Shown one piece after another: positions 35,866-47,621 of a DNA stretch of 64,000 nt (its first letter is position 1; the number at the start of each line of letters is the position of its first letter). The DNA is taken from the NCBI GenBank assembly GCA_964035575.1, contig OZ037841.1:1178001-1242000 (forward strand). The letters run 5' to 3'. Source of the DNA: Rhynchopus sp. YZ270_cl-10. Taxonomy: Eukaryota > Euglenozoa > Diplonemea > Diplonemida > Diplonemidae. A model generated the notes under the pieces. It was not told the DNA's origin. It worked only from the letters and a program-made list of their open reading frames with translations, and did no database searches. The position numbers and the translations under genes are program-made.

Positions 35866-35983
35866 TTTTATTCCTACGAAGCTTGCTTTAAAGGGGAAAT
35901 AGTATTACCGGTACGGTCGCCAATCATCCCTCAAACAGGAGGATTGTGCAATCAACGAAAAAAACCTTTTTTCCTTTTACTTA
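35866..35983 (+). repeat. Dispersed repeat, copy interrupted by insertion
   Basis: TATTCCTACGAAGCTTGCTT through CAATCAACGAAAA matches 40599-40710 closely. The homology breaks at 35983, where a TA-flanked element begins, and resumes at 38195 with TACCTACCGATCCTA, matching the uninterrupted copy's TACCTACCCGATCCTA. Confidence 0.85.
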
Positions 35984-36916
35984 CTGTAAAATCGTTTAAT
36001 TTGTCACAATTTAATTAACTGATTTGAAATATCAGTCATAAATAAACTTTGTCACACCCTAATAATATGTGTCACATTAAATGATGATTTAATTTATGTT
36101 TATGGTTATTTTTGTGTCTACTTTTTAAAGTACGCGATGCTTTTCGCTCCCTGAGTACAAAAAAAGTTTAAAAAAATGTTTCCACCTCACCTTCCCACTT
36201 TTGAAATGAGGGCAGTCTCTCAACTGTAACCTCCAAAACCCCTTCTTAGCATGTAGCCGTGCACCGTGACGCGGACTACCCCTTTGAAGGTTCTTTTCTT
36301 CCTTAAAGTTGCTCTTAAGGGTTCAGGACGAACTACGTCTATACCTTCCGTAGTAAAGGCTTCGGCCAACTTTGAATACAAACCCGAATTCTCCCACCTG
36401 GTGGGATTACTCGGCGATTGTCGACACAACAAAAAGTACTTTTCTGTTCTGTGTTCGTCTCGATGTCAGCCAGTAGAGAAAGCGTTGTCTCCTGTGCTCC
36501 GCACAGCCCCCTTTCAACCGTCTACAGCGTCTTCTCACACCTGACCACCCTTCCCACTACAGCCTCCCCATATGTGGTCCCAAAACATAATTAAATCATC
36601 ATAAAAATGTGTCACTTATATAATATGGGTCAGTCCATAAACCACCCCCCCCAAAAGGTAACCTGGGGTCCTTATTTTTATTTCCTCTGGGTTCTACTGG
36701 GACTTTCTCCCCAATTTTTTTTTAAATGAACTCAGAGTTAAGTTTCTGGGTTCAATAAAAAAAACGACGAGCAAAAAGTCCAATTGGAAATTTGATGGAT
36801 ACCCCCCGAGAGCAAAATAAACCAACGGTAAAAATTGGTACCCTTGGTTTCCTATAGGTTCCTATAGGAAACCTACATTTTCCCATAATTTCCCACACAA
36901 CTTACTTGACAACAGG

Positions 36917-37339
36917 ATGAAAACAAATACAAAAATGGCAAAAGTGAGTAAAACCGTGCAAGGGGCACTGGACTTTGCTAGGGCTCTGGGGGAAACGCAG
37001 TTCTCAGGGGAGAAGACTCGCAAGGAGGTTCTTGCCTACGCGAAGGCACGCAGTTGTTACCGTAGGGGTTTCCGGGAAGACGTGTGGTTCAAAGCTTTAT
37101 GGAAAGCGAGAGGAATATCCCTCATCCTTCACAGGAAGAACACCACCCGTGGGGGACGCGCGGTCCAACTGTATTTCTGCAGTAACCTGGATGAGTGTGT
37201 GGGTGTGCCATCAGAAGGTACGGAGGAGGAGGAGGATGAGGAGGAGGAGGAGGAAGAGGAAGGTCTGCCTGATATTGTGCCAGGAAAGGAGCCGAAATGT
37301 CGTGATGTCGATTTGCTGAAGGAGTGGGTCCAAGCTTGA
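36917..37339 (+). CDS. Palindrome-arm ORF, left copy (140 aa, unknown)
   Basis: The ATG at 36917 starts a 140-residue basic protein, MKTNTKMAKVSKTVQGALDF..., with a basic central part (VLAYAKARSCYRRGFREDVWFK is typical), a Glu/Asp tract of about 20 residues, and an end LLKEWVQA. The composition, basic body then acidic tail, suggests a nucleic-acid-binding protein, but no domain is recognised. It could be a transposition or accessory protein, or an ORF preserved only by palindrome formation. Confidence 0.5.
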   Translation: MKTNTKMAKVSKTVQGALDFARALGETQFSGEKTRKEVLAYAKARSCYRRGFREDVWFKALWKARGISLILHRKNTTRGGRAVQLYFCSNLDECVGVPSEGTEEEEDEEEEEEEEGLPDIVPGKEPKCRDVDLLKEWVQA

Positions 37340-37407
37340 TGAGTGCAGTGTTGGGGGATTTCTTGTTCCGGGTCGTGAACGTAACCCTCGCTTCCATATT
37401 CTCAAGC

Positions 37408-37833
37408 TTAGACCCACTCCTTCAGCAAATCGACATCACGACATTTCGGCTCCTTTCCTGGCACAATATCAGGCAGACCTTCCTCTTCCTCCTCCTCCTC
37501 CTCATCCTCCTCATCCTCCTCCTCCTCCGTACCTTCTGATGGCACACCCACACACTCATCCAGGTTACTGCAGAAATACAGTTGGACCGCGCGTCCCCCA
37601 CGGGTGGTGTTCTTCCTGTGAAGGATGAGGGATATTCCTCTCGCTTTCCATAAAGCTTTGAACCACACGTCTTCCCGGAAACCCCTACGGTAACAACTGC
37701 GTGCCTTCGCGTAGGCAAGAACCTCCTTGCGAGTCTTCTCCCCTGAGAACTGCGTTTCCCCCAGAGCCCTAGCAAAGTCCAGTGCCCCTTGCACGGTTTT
37801 ACTCACTTTTGCCATTTTTGTATTTGTTTTCAT
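37408..37833 (-). CDS. Palindrome-arm ORF, right copy (141 aa, unknown)
   Basis: Mirror copy of the ORF at 36917-37339. The sequence is identical except for three extra acidic residues in the Glu/Asp tract and a stop (TAA) two codons earlier, giving an end LLKEWV. The two frames converge, so transcripts from both arms would be complementary over their ends. Confidence 0.5.
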   Translation of the reverse strand: MKTNTKMAKVSKTVQGALDFARALGETQFSGEKTRKEVLAYAKARSCYRRGFREDVWFKALWKARGISLILHRKNTTRGGRAVQLYFCSNLDECVGVPSEGTEEEEDEEDEEEEEEEEGLPDIVPGKEPKCRDVDLLKEWV

Positions 37834-38194
37834 CCTGTTGTCAAGTAAGTTGTGTGGGAAATTATGGGAAAATGTAGGTTTCCTATAGGAACCTATAGGA
37901 AACCAAGGGTACCAATTTTTACCGTTGGTTTATTTTGCTCTCGGGGGGTATCCATCAAATTTCCAATTGGACTTTTTGCTCGTCGTTTTTTTTATTGAAC
38001 CCAGAAACTTAACTCTGAGTTCATTTAAAAAAAAATTGGGGAGAAAGTCCCAGTAGAACCCAGATGAAATAAAAATAAGGACCCCAGGTTACCTTTTGGG
38101 GGGGGTGGTTTATGGACCGTGCCATATGTCATTTTGTCACCATTTTTGTCATTCTGTCACATTATCGTAAGTGACAAATTAAACGATTTTACAG

Positions 38195-41100
38195 TACCTA
38201 CCGATCCTACTATTTTTGTTTTCATTCAAAAAAAAAATGCAAATTTTTTTTTTTTTTGTGTGCACGCGCGATATTACTTTGTTGTCGACCTCCCCCTCCC
38301 CGTTTCCCCTGTCCTCTTCTGCAGGGTGTTCTTGCGCTCAAATGGTTACTTAACATCACTTGTGCAACAAACGGAGGTCTTTTTTTTTCTTCGGTCTTTT
38401 TCTTTTTCTTTTCAAGCATCCTTTTTTAGGTACAAAGGGCTAGTTTTGCGTCGTTTGAAATCAATTTTATGGGAATTTCCTGAAGGATATTGCACATCGC
38501 TTATATTCCATCATGCGGAGTTTTGGGGTATTGTGGGAGTCTACCAATGGCCCGCGCAGGTTTCAAGCGCTTTCGATATGGAGCCTCGAGTGGACTCCGC
38601 CACATGGCTCCGCCGTACTACCCTGGATTTTTTTTTTTTTTGGTGGACTCCGTCTGGTTATAAATGATGATTGCAGCTCCTATGGTGCAGTCTATATGTG
38701 GCTAGGTGGCCAAGCTGGCCGAAGGGTATTGTCGTTGTTTATTGATCAAGGTGTCTTGTGTCAACAGCAACCTATCAGTCTCCCGTTGACAGCTACCAAT
38801 GTATGTGCGAGGCTTCTCCCTCCTTTAGTTTTGTACAGATTATCTTGTATCGCTGTCGACAGACTTTCCGCGCTGAAGAATCCGATGAAGAATTCTTCGA
38901 AAAAAAAAAAATTCCAAAAAAAAAAGAATTTTCCAATGAAGAATTCTTCATTGGAAAAAAATAAAAATAAAAATAAATTCCCGGGAAAAAAAAAAAAAAA
39001 TACCCCGCATCACCAGAACTGACCAGAACTGGCCTCATGAACAAAGTGACCCCGTCACAGCCAGAACGCGACTCAATTGATCAAACGCCGAACGAAAAGG
39101 AAACATGCAGCATGGCGAAATAATAAAAGTAGCGTACCGTGCGCCTGCGGCGCAAGCTTGCAACCCACCTTCCCATGACATAGTTTGTCAGTAAAAATGT
39201 ACAATTTTAAGCGCAATTTTTTGAAATGTTGCGTACCGTGGCTTCGCCAGGAGCCTTGATGCTATGACCACCGTTTCTTTTTGTACACGTACTGAGGTTA
39301 CTGATAATTCGTGTGTCTGGTTCAAATATCAATGAAGTTGAACTCCTCAGTTGGATCCCCGAGGAATTCTCTCATTCCGGGTCGGGCTCGACCGCGCCTT
39401 TTTATTTTTTTGGAATCTCAGGGACTGCGCTGGGACGCGTTTTTTGGGCCAGAACTCTAGTTTCTCCGCCGGAGGCCCCCAACTTTCCGTGAACTCCCGG
39501 CGCGCGTAGCGCGCCGGGCTCGGGACGTATTTACCTTTTATGTACAAAATCACGATTCTTCATCAAAAATCGTACCCAATGAAGGAGCGCGGAAACACTG
39601 GCTGTCGATGAAAAAAATAAAAATGGAAAGTGGAGAGACTGCACAACGTGTGGCAACACAAACCAAGGCAACTTACACCACTCCAACAATTTTTCAAAAT
39701 AAAAAGGCTTCGGCCGACATTGAGTACAGATCTTTTTGTAAAGAGACTGTTGATACAATAATGACAATTTCCTTTTCAAAATGTCCCCCTTGTGCGTAAC
39801 ACCAAACTTAAATGCTTTTTCGGCAAAACAAAAACAAAAACAAAAGCCAAAGCAAGTGAGAACCAACCATTTTTTGTTTGTTTTTACCACTTTTTTCATT
39901 AACCTCCCATTGTGCGAGTAAATTGTCGGGGGGGAAAAAAATCCCATTCACCCACGCCTTCTCTTCCCCCTCCTCCTCCTGGTTGGTCTTGCTTCATTTT
40001 TAGGTATTTTTTTGGATCTTGCCTTCTTTTTTAAGGTGACTAAGCACGAGAGGCTTGGTTCATCTTATAAACTTTTCCTTTTTTCTTTTCTCTTCACTTT
40101 GTATTGCCCACGCATGCCTTTTTTTTTGACGTTTTTTTAAACTGGTCATCCCAGTATAGGTGACCAAAGCCCGAAAGTCTTAGGTCTATCTGCTTGAACC
40201 TCTTTTTTCTCTTTCTCGATTTTTCCCCCAAGATGTACACAGTACACATCTTTTTCGTTTTTGTTCCACCCCCTCTTACAGTTTGTTCTTAGAAGTAAGT
40301 CCTTAACGCCCAGAGTGGTGACTTACCCCATTACACATACCGTTGCCGTAGTGATGTTGAAACGTAGGGAATTTTTTTTAAGCGTTTCCAACATTATTAC
40401 GTTTTTAACGGTAGCTTTTCTCACCTGGATGCTTTCCTTCGGCTTTCCCTGCCTCCTTTCGATTGGCACAGCACAACACAGTAGAATCCCTTCAGGGCGT
40501 TGTCCTTGTGTTGTGCGTGCCTTCTCTCTTCCTTTTAGAAATAATACTCTTCTGGTGTACTTACAGTCCTCCAAATTGATTTGGGGATTTTTTTTCTGTT
40601 ATTCCTACGAAGCTTGCTTTAAAGGGGAAATAGTATTTACCGGGGTACGGTCGCCAAATCATTCCTCAAACAGGAGGATTTTGTGCAATCAACGAAACAA
40701 CTTTACCTACCCGATCCTATTTTGCTAATTTCAGCAATTTTGTTGGGAAACTCTAAGATGTATTGGATCCTGTCGCAGTATTGAGAATCTAGCTCTGTTG
40801 AGCATATTTCGCATATTAGCACGGTCCAATTTCAACATTAGAGGGAGTTGCACTGTAAGGTACATTCATCTTTCAAGTTTTCTGTTTTTTTTTTTGCTTC
40901 AGTAGATTTTGGTGATAAAACACACCTTGTTGCGCAAAAAAAAAGACAACACACCTAGTCTCCCACCGTGGGTACTCCGGGCGATTGTTGACACAAAGCA
41001 AAATATAACTCTTTTAGGTAGACAACTGAAAAGAACCCCGGTGGGTTTGATTGTCGCTGCAGTAATACGAGCGCGTGTTTTGTGTCTAAATACCTTTTAC

Positions 41101-41978
41101 AGTACACAGGATTCGTTTATAGCATGATGTGTGGATTCTTTACCCCCCGGTAGGTGCAAAATAGTTGTCGAACACAACATGCTCAAGAAGGTCTTCCCAG
41201 AAAGAAGGACAGTGGAGATTGCACAACGTGTGGCAACACAACCGAGGCAACTACACTACTCCGACAATGTATCAAGAAAGAAACAATGAAAGTCACCCCC
41301 AATTAAAGCAGTGGGCAGGACATTGTGTTCCTGTCAAAAAAAAAAGGGTCCTTCCAAAAAAAAATTTTTTTTTTTTGATGTCGCTGATGAACACTGACCA
41401 ACTTTTCTTTTTTAGATTTCTTCACTCTGGGACAATGCTTGTATGTGCATACAATATCCCTTGTAGTATGCCAATGAAATGCTCTGTGGGATTCGATAAG
41501 CCCGCGGGGAGCCTGTGCCGGTGAGGCGAATGTTGAGGCGTTTGCACTTTCTTTTTCTTCCAACTTCTCCAATTTCCCCTATACAAAGCACAGTTTGTGT
41601 GCTTCCATACCAAAACGTTCTACCCGAAGCTGCGATTTTTTTTTGTCTCAAAACCTTGTCTCACACATGAGACAACTATTGTGTGTTCGAGTGCTGTGAC
41701 TTCCCCCCCCCCTTTTCCCTTCCCTTTTCTGTGGATAGAAAGCCCATGCTTTTATTTCAGAAGTATGCGGCGTTTTTGCACTTTTTTAAACTTCTCCTTT
41801 GTTTTCTCCTTTTTTATTTATTTAAAGGTCCCTCGGTCTGCAGAGAACCCCTCCCCTTGGTGGAGCGGTTTGTCGTCGACAGAAACGGGAAGAAAAATAC
41901 TAGCGGCGTTTTTTTTGAATTATTTCGCCCACTTCTTTTTTTTTTCAAAAAGCTTTTTGTAACAAAGCTACCCCCTTT
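38195..41978. other. Intergenic, repeats only
   Basis: No gene is recognised; ORFs here start in T runs. Contents: an AAGAATTCTTC-based palindrome at 38885-38962; a perfect 10-bp stem CCCGGCGCGC-GTA-GCGCGCCGGG at about 39496-39518; a GTGGAGATTGCACAACGTGT unit at 39628-39690, repeated at 41209-41269; hairpin modules at 40033-40068 and near 40160 and 40230; and the intact repeat at 40599-40725. Confidence 0.5.
40599..40725 (+). repeat. Dispersed repeat, uninterrupted copy (empty site)
   Basis: Second copy of the sequence at 35866-35983 plus 38195-38212. It runs without a break through CAATCAACGAAACAACTTTACCTACCCGATCC and so serves as the pre-insertion reference for the TA-flanked element. Confidence 0.85.
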
Positions 41979-42085
41979 TTTCTGTATACCTGCTTATAGT
42001 TTTTCCTGAAGACTCCCTTAGCGCAGCATTCCGGGTGGGGTTCGATTCCCCCACCCGGAGTGTCAGTGGCAACCCAGCTCATAAA
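41979..42085 (+). mobile_element. tRNA-like SINE fragment related to LINE tail
   Basis: CTGTATACCTGCTTATAG is followed by CCTTAGCGCAGC, resembling a Pol III A box, then a long hairpin CCGGGTGGGG-TTCGATT-CCCCCACCCGG with a perfect B-box (GGTTCGATTCC), then GGAGTGTCAGTG as in the LINE tail. A and B boxes are too close for a normal tRNA and there is no anticodon arm, so it is not a functional tRNA gene. Confidence 0.65.
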
Positions 42086-44480
42086 GGGGTATGCGGCATT
42101 GTTATTGTGTTGGCCTGTGTCTTCTGTTGCGATCTACCCAGTGGTTCGTATATTAGTTATAAGGTGTGTGGGGAGACTGCTCCTCTAGTCCAATACATTG
42201 TGTATTTATTAGGGTGCAGTGCTCTGTGAGGCTGACATCTTATAAGCCTTTTTCTCATTGTTTTTGTTTTGAAATTTTTGCGACATGATTATCCTCATAT
42301 AGGATTCAAACTGTGTACAGAACAGTAAATTCTTGGAACTAAAATAATGGAAACCATCTCGCGACTTGGGCAAACTAAACACGCTGCAGTTCCACTTTGC
42401 CATTGACTCTCTCTCTCTCTCTCTCTCTCTTTCTCTGTGTATTTATTTGTACAGAAAAATCTACATCGATACGTATTGGTACAGAGGCGGAAAGACAACA
42501 GCTTCTTCTTCAAAAAATTTTTTTTTGTCCCTTCAAAGTGAAAACCCTATTTTCTTTTTCAGGTATTCTTTTTTTCGGTTTCCTTTCCCCCCCTCCTCTC
42601 GATGTCTACAGTGTTCCAGAAGAAGCTCTTGCGCCTTTGCATAACTTCTCTTTAAATTCATTGTTGGGAGCGTGCAGCTTGCTCGACCTCCACCTGTGGA
42701 GCTGGCACTCTCCCCCCAGTCTTTTAGTTGACTACTGCAGTGCGAGGCTTAGGTTCATGCCCCCCATCCCACCCTTTGTGTCTTTGTTCAGTCTGATTGT
42801 GCGCACCGTAATAGTCGGGGTAAACCGGGCTTTTTGTGGCAAATCAGTGGGTGCAAGAGGCGGGGTGGGGTCCCTGGGTGTACCTTACTATTATTGTGTA
42901 TTTTGTTGATATACCTGTGCTCTCAATATATTGAATGCATATGTTGAAATACTGTAGAATTGCCACATTGTCAAGCGCTCCTCTTATTTTATGAAGGATC
43001 GCCTCCGGCTTTGTTGTACAAAATGCACCCTCAGACTAATGGGTTCAGGATTTATCTAAAAAACGTTTTCTCCTTTTCTTTACGATGCTTTCCCCCCCCC
43101 CCAAGGTGACGGAAGATCCCTAAGCACAAGAGCTGAGGGATCTTATAAACCCTTCTTCTTTTTTTTTTTTCAGTGCCTGCGTCCGATGAACGGTGAGGCG
43201 TTTGCACTCTTCAACTTCTCTTTTTTATACAATGCGTGTGTCCACAGGATCCACTCATCTTTTGTGGTCCGGATGAAAAAGGTGCTTTCGTACTTTTAAC
43301 CGTTCTAAGCCCAAAAATCCCCTTGTAGTGCAGAAAATACAGAAAGGTGTCGCTTGTCGTTCAGTTGTTTGTTGCGTTGACGCAGCCGCACTATCACTCT
43401 CCTGTTGGGTGGTGGTGGTGCGGAGCACGGTTGGATGAGTGAACGAATATGACCCTTTCTGCTCACAAAGTAGTGTGCGTATTTTATATAAAAAAAACTG
43501 CTGAAAAACGGGGAAAGTGCGGGAAGGTGCGGAAACGCAATTCAGCCACACCATAAATCTATGTTTACGTTCTTTTATTTTATTTTTTTGGTCTTCAAAT
43601 GGGGGAGAGCAATGGTCAGACAAATGACTTCTGAACACTTATACAAACACGGAACATTTTAAAAAGGTGACAAACTTTTTTTTTGTTCGTTCTATCGTGT
43701 AATAAAAGAGGTTTTGTGAAGAAATTTGGCAACCAAATGCGACCCTTTGATTTACACACCAGAGATTCTGTTGTCCTTTTTTTTTTTATACATTTTTTGC
43801 TTTTTGTTTTTTGCTGTTTTTTTTGCTTTTTTTATTTTGATATTTTTTTGGGCCAGCGTAGTTCGCCGCCATGAACCCCACGCTAGCATCTCCTTGCTGT
43901 TCCCCACACGATAACGATGGTGGGGAACTATGTACGTGCACGACAGGCACATCCATCTTGCATTTTTTTAGAGCAGATCTATACCTCCAAATGGCTGGAC
44001 CGCATGGGGGGTCCACCAAGGTACCCTTTTCACTAGAGGGAGGTGTATTTCAAAGCCAACGTTTTTTCTTCTTATTTTCCTTTTTCTTGTCGATTCTGCC
44101 GAAGAGAGGAGAGGCAGGGTTGCGCTGTTCAGATACTATTTATACTCCTACACCCCCCCTTTCGGCACTAAGCCTTTTTTTCCCCCCCTTCCCCTTCCCT
44201 TTCCCCTTAGCTCCCCAACCCTTAGCTACGTGGTTTATGTTATTCATTAGAGCAGGCATTGGCTAGCTTACCCATTTGAGACGTCGGGTTTCCATAAATA
44301 GTCCAGTGGAGCGTGCCTGTACTCATACAACCAAGCGTTCAAATTAATGAAGAAATGCCGTAAAGGGATGTCATTTAATATTTGCATCCGGTTTAATATT
44401 TGCTAAAAAAATAGCAAAAATATTATCTGGATCCCCCCCTTTAATACAATGTGACCAAATTGGTGGGAAAATGCAGATGT
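42086..44480. other. Intergenic, no gene recognised
   Basis: Contains a (CT)n tract at 42408-42432, a composite module at 43104-43147 followed at once by another at 43172-43226, and a CATGTGCACGAC-type module at 43928-43959. The ORFs lack protein-like composition. Confidence 0.5.
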
Positions 44481-44967
44481 TGGTGCTTCCCGGGGGGTGT
44501 GCATTTCACAAATTTTCACAAAATGTGACAAGTTTTCACAAATTTTCACCACACGAAAACTGCTACAAAATTGTGAAGGCTGGCGAAAAGTGGTGAAAAG
44601 TTGTGAAAAAATGTGAAAAGTTGTGAATAGTTGTGAAAAGTTGTGAATTGATTTTTTTTTTGTGAGTGCTTTTTTTTTGGGCGGGTGGTGACCCACCCAT
44701 TGAGGGGCACGCTGGGATTCACAAGATAGAACGTGATGTGGTGTACCTGTGTACCTGTGTACTGTGTGATGTGCGGAAATGACGAGAACTTGTCCATTTC
44801 GGCAAATTGACCCCACCACTGGCCGGACGGATTCCGGAAATGCAAATGCCGGCGTTTAAAAGCTTCACCAACGAGAGAAAAAAGGGTAGTGAAAAGTTGT
44901 GAATAGTTGTGAAAAGTTGTGAATTGAATTGAAAATTTGTGAAATGCATACCCCCCGGGAAGCACCA
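44481..44967. mobile_element. TGGTGCT-ended MITE with shared core
   Basis: The 38-bp inverted ends begin TGGTGCTTCCCGGGGGGTGT and are flanked by a GATGT direct repeat (44476-44480 and 44968-44972). Subterminal arrays of GTGAAAAGTTGTGAA lie inward on both sides. The middle holds a short TGTACCTG/TGTACTG run followed directly by the ~95-bp core at 44782-44876. Same end motif and 5-bp duplication as the element at 53708-55039, hence the same family. Confidence 0.85.
44782..44876 (+). repeat. Shared 95-bp core, copy 2
   Basis: ACGAGAACTTGTCCATTTCG through AAAGCTTCACCAACGAGA. It matches 54822-54916 at all but a few positions and 27656-27732 in inverse orientation. In reverse translation all three give FRNPS-x-x-WWGQ-x-AEMDKF, which may reflect an old coding origin or simple DNA identity. 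Confidence 0.85.
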
Positions 44968-44972
44968 GATGT

Positions 44973-46969
44973 AACGAAGCTCTTAGAATATTTAGTCCAA
45001 TCTTACAAAAACGCTTTTTTTAAATATTTTTTGTTCATATTTTTTTGCATCCAATTGAGTTTGCTCATTGACTGAGGTGTCTGTATTGGCAACTTCTTGG
45101 GGGGTGGGGGTAGGGTGGGGGGTGGAAGAGATAAAACAAAGTTACGAATCTGCTTTGGATCTTACATCCCAAACAAAACGTATTAAAACAACAAGCTCAA
45201 CTTACAGCATCCATAGTCAAGATGTGTGCGCGTGAGGTACGTTCATCTTTTCTTTCAATTGTTTTTAAAGGTGACTGAGGGAGGCTTAGGTTCAAACCAA
45301 ACTTTCTCTTTTTCCCGTTGACATCCCAAACACCGTTGGTTAAAGCAGGCAGGTGACAAGTTTTTTTTTTTCTTCAAATTTTCTTTCCAGCCTTTTTATT
45401 TATTTATATCTGGGTTTTTTCCTCGTCTCTTTCACTTTGCTCTCCTGCTCCGCCACTTTTTAGTCGTTCCATCGAATTTCATCGAATTTGATGAAATGGT
45501 GTTTTCCGTGTCTCTTCCATCCAAACCCTTGGCGGGTTTGTTAATACTCTGTCCCTTTTTTTAAAGATGTGTGCACGAGAAGCACATTCAGCTTACAATT
45601 TTTTTTTGTGCTCTCATCCAGGGCTGGCATCGTGGGTCAGTCGGAGGTGCCTGCAATAACTTCACTTTTTTTTTTTACCCATTATTGATTGCATATGATG
45701 AAAATACTTTTTACCCATTTTCGATTTTGAACCGTTCACAACTCCATCTCTGAAGCAAAATTTGATTTTTTTTTGCTAGATTAGCAACAAAGCTTGTCGG
45801 GGGGTGGGGAGTAGTCCTGATAGTCCAGTGTACCCGGCAGTAACCCGCTATTAATTAATGGATTGGTGCTTAGGGGATGGTACACTATACGTTCATGATA
45901 CTCGTTCATTTTCATTTTTCACTTTTTCTCCCCAAATTTTTATATTAGCTGACAGAGCGCAAGGCCTAGGTCATCTTAGCCTCTTTTTTGTGTTTGTTTG
46001 TTTTTTAAATTGGCAATGCCTGTGTCCACAAACGTTTGCGCTGTCAGCTTCACTTTTTTTTTCGTGTATTTTTATCAGAAAGAGATAGAATTTTACCCTT
46101 TTTTCAACCCGGTCTTTCCAGAAAAGAAAATTATTGTTCTGAACGCGGCCTAATGACGGCTGCCCAACCAATAAAAGGGAACGAATTTATCGCGTTTATG
46201 TGTGATCATATAATAATATGCTGGCATTGTGTTGACAAAACAAAAACAACACCCGTAAAAAAAAAAGTGCAGAAAAGCAGAAACCCACCTCAGTGAAGGT
46301 TGTAGCCGTAGCAGTCGACTTTGTTTTTTATTTTTCCTTTTTTCCTTTTTTGTCGGGCAACATTGTTGTGCAAAGACCCATTTTTCTTCGACAATGATCC
46401 CTTCTCTTTCCCCACATCCTTAACAAACCCCTGTTTTCTGTCGTGCGAGATAGTTACTAATCTCCCCCTCTCCTTCCACCCATTTTTTTTGAAGATATTT
46501 TTCGTCTTCCATTTTAGTTTATTCAACAAATGCCCTTCTGGTTGTCTGTACTTCTTCATGATGGTATGGACAGACTATTGATTCTTGATTGCGTCCGAAA
46601 ACGCACTCAAAAACACGTTCGTGTTTTTGTGGGCGTTGTCGGATGCGCGTTTGAAAAACGAGAAAAAACGCTCGTTCGGAAAGCGAAAAAACGCGCGTTT
46701 TTCCTTCTCGTTTTTTCCGAACGCCATGGGTGTCCAAAGTACTTGAAATTCCAAAAAAAATAATCCGGTCCTTGATGAAGTACTTGACCACTTATTTTTC
46801 TTTGTTTCGTTTCGTTACTTTTTTTATTGCCAACCTCGAAATGGATGTACGACCGCAGGGTTGGGGGGTCCACCTGGTGCACCGGTCATGCACCAAGGTA
46901 CACTGTCACGAGAGCGCTTTTTTTTTTGTATTTCAAGTCAAATTTATTTGACATTCACAGATATTTGAA
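44973..46969. other. Intergenic, hairpin modules
   Basis: Hairpin/poly-T modules at 45219-45248, 45268-45296, 45564-45594, 45646-45677 and 46016-46062, and a GGTACACTGTCACGAGAG module at 46897-46934. A cluster of ACGCGC/AAACACG short palindromes occupies 46590-46735. No gene. Confidence 0.5.
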
Positions 46970-47095
46970 ATGACTGTGTGCCTGCTTACAGTTTCCCCCT
47001 GTCAGCAACTCCCAAGTACATATACGGGGTTCGATAACCGGCGGAGTGCTCAGTGCCTGCGTCCCTACGCTTGCACTATCAACTTCACTTTATTT
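46970..47095 (+). mobile_element. LINE-tail-like SINE copy
   Basis: GACTGTGTGCCTGCTTACAG, then CGGGGTTCGATAACCGGCGGAGTG, then CAGTGCCTGCGTCCCTACGC and TTGCACTATCAACTTCACTT: the same modules in the same order as LINE 10070-10197, at lower identity. It starts where the copy at 41979 starts, supporting a SINE with a defined 5' end. Confidence 0.65.
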
Positions 47096-47621
47096 TCCAT
47101 TTTCCATTTTTATTTTTCCATTTTTTTCATTTTTTATTTTGGGGGGGAGTCACTTGCGTCCGCAGAGGCGTTTTTTGCACCTTCAACTTCATTCATCGTT
47201 ATTCTTCTTGTCTGTTATTATTATGTCTCCTCTTTTTTCGAGGACGCTCTCAAAAGAAAGCAACACCACTTATTGCCCCCTCTCTCTCTCTCTCTCCTTC
47301 TCCCTCTCCCTCTCCCCCCTCTATGCTGTGCGTTCACACTTTACTCTTTCACACTTCGCTTCTTGCTCATAACGTCTCCATCCCATCAACCACAACGCAA
47401 AACTTCAACTTTAAAGCGATTTGTCGACACAAAAACAAAATTGTTCAAAATTTCCAACATTACAAAGGCTACACACACCCCTTCTCCTCTCCACACTTTA
47501 CGAATGTAGCGAATTACTTTGTTGTTGAAGTTTTTTTTTTTGGTGCCCCTCCCCTCGTTTCCGTTTTCATCGCGAATATACAAACTTCACAAAGCAGTAG
47601 CGGGTCGCTCTTCAAAGCAGA

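Larger units (their letters stand above)
36627..38123. mobile_element. 1.5-kb palindromic element, both arms coding
   Basis: The arms 36627-37339 and 37402-38123 are near-perfect inverted copies around a 62-bp spacer. The ends read GGGTCAGTCCATAAACCACC and, inverted, GGCACGGTCCATAAACCACC, flanked by ATAT (36623-36626 and 38124-38127). Each arm carries the same ~140-codon ORF pointing towards the centre. Arms differ by a 9-bp length change in the acidic tract and a few substitutions. The superfamily is unknown to me. Confidence 0.85.
35984..38194. mobile_element. TA-flanked DNA element, hosting a nested palindrome
   Basis: Perfect 24-bp terminal inverted repeats (CTGTAAAATCGTTTAATTTG plus TCAC) lie at 35984-36007 and 38171-38194, flanked by TA on both sides. 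The uninterrupted copy at 40599-40725 shows the empty site with a single TA, consistent with a Tc1/mariner-type insertion. Many GTGTCAC motifs lie inside. An internal inverted pair (ATGATGATTTAATTTATG near 36081, its inverse near 36583-36603) suggests another layer. No transposase in the element's own sequence (35984-36622 and 38128-38194). Confidence 0.82.

Noticed and set aside
38119-38667. 182-codon ORF after the nested element
   Set aside because: It begins inside the palindrome's terminal repeat, crosses the element boundary and is Phe-rich from T runs.
41995-42065. Possible tRNA gene
   Set aside because: It has B-box and A-box-like strings, but they are too close together and there is no anticodon arm or acceptor pairing with a 5' strand; better read as a SINE fragment.
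42397-42909. 170-codon ORF beginning with a (CT)n-encoded Ser/Leu run
   Set aside because: The start is microsatellite sequence and the remainder has no recognisable domain or conserved neighbour.
43172-43226. Hammerhead-like ribozyme (GATGA motif in a small hairpin module)
   Set aside because: The invariant CUGANGA...GAAA core is not present in the right order, here or in the related module at 10388.
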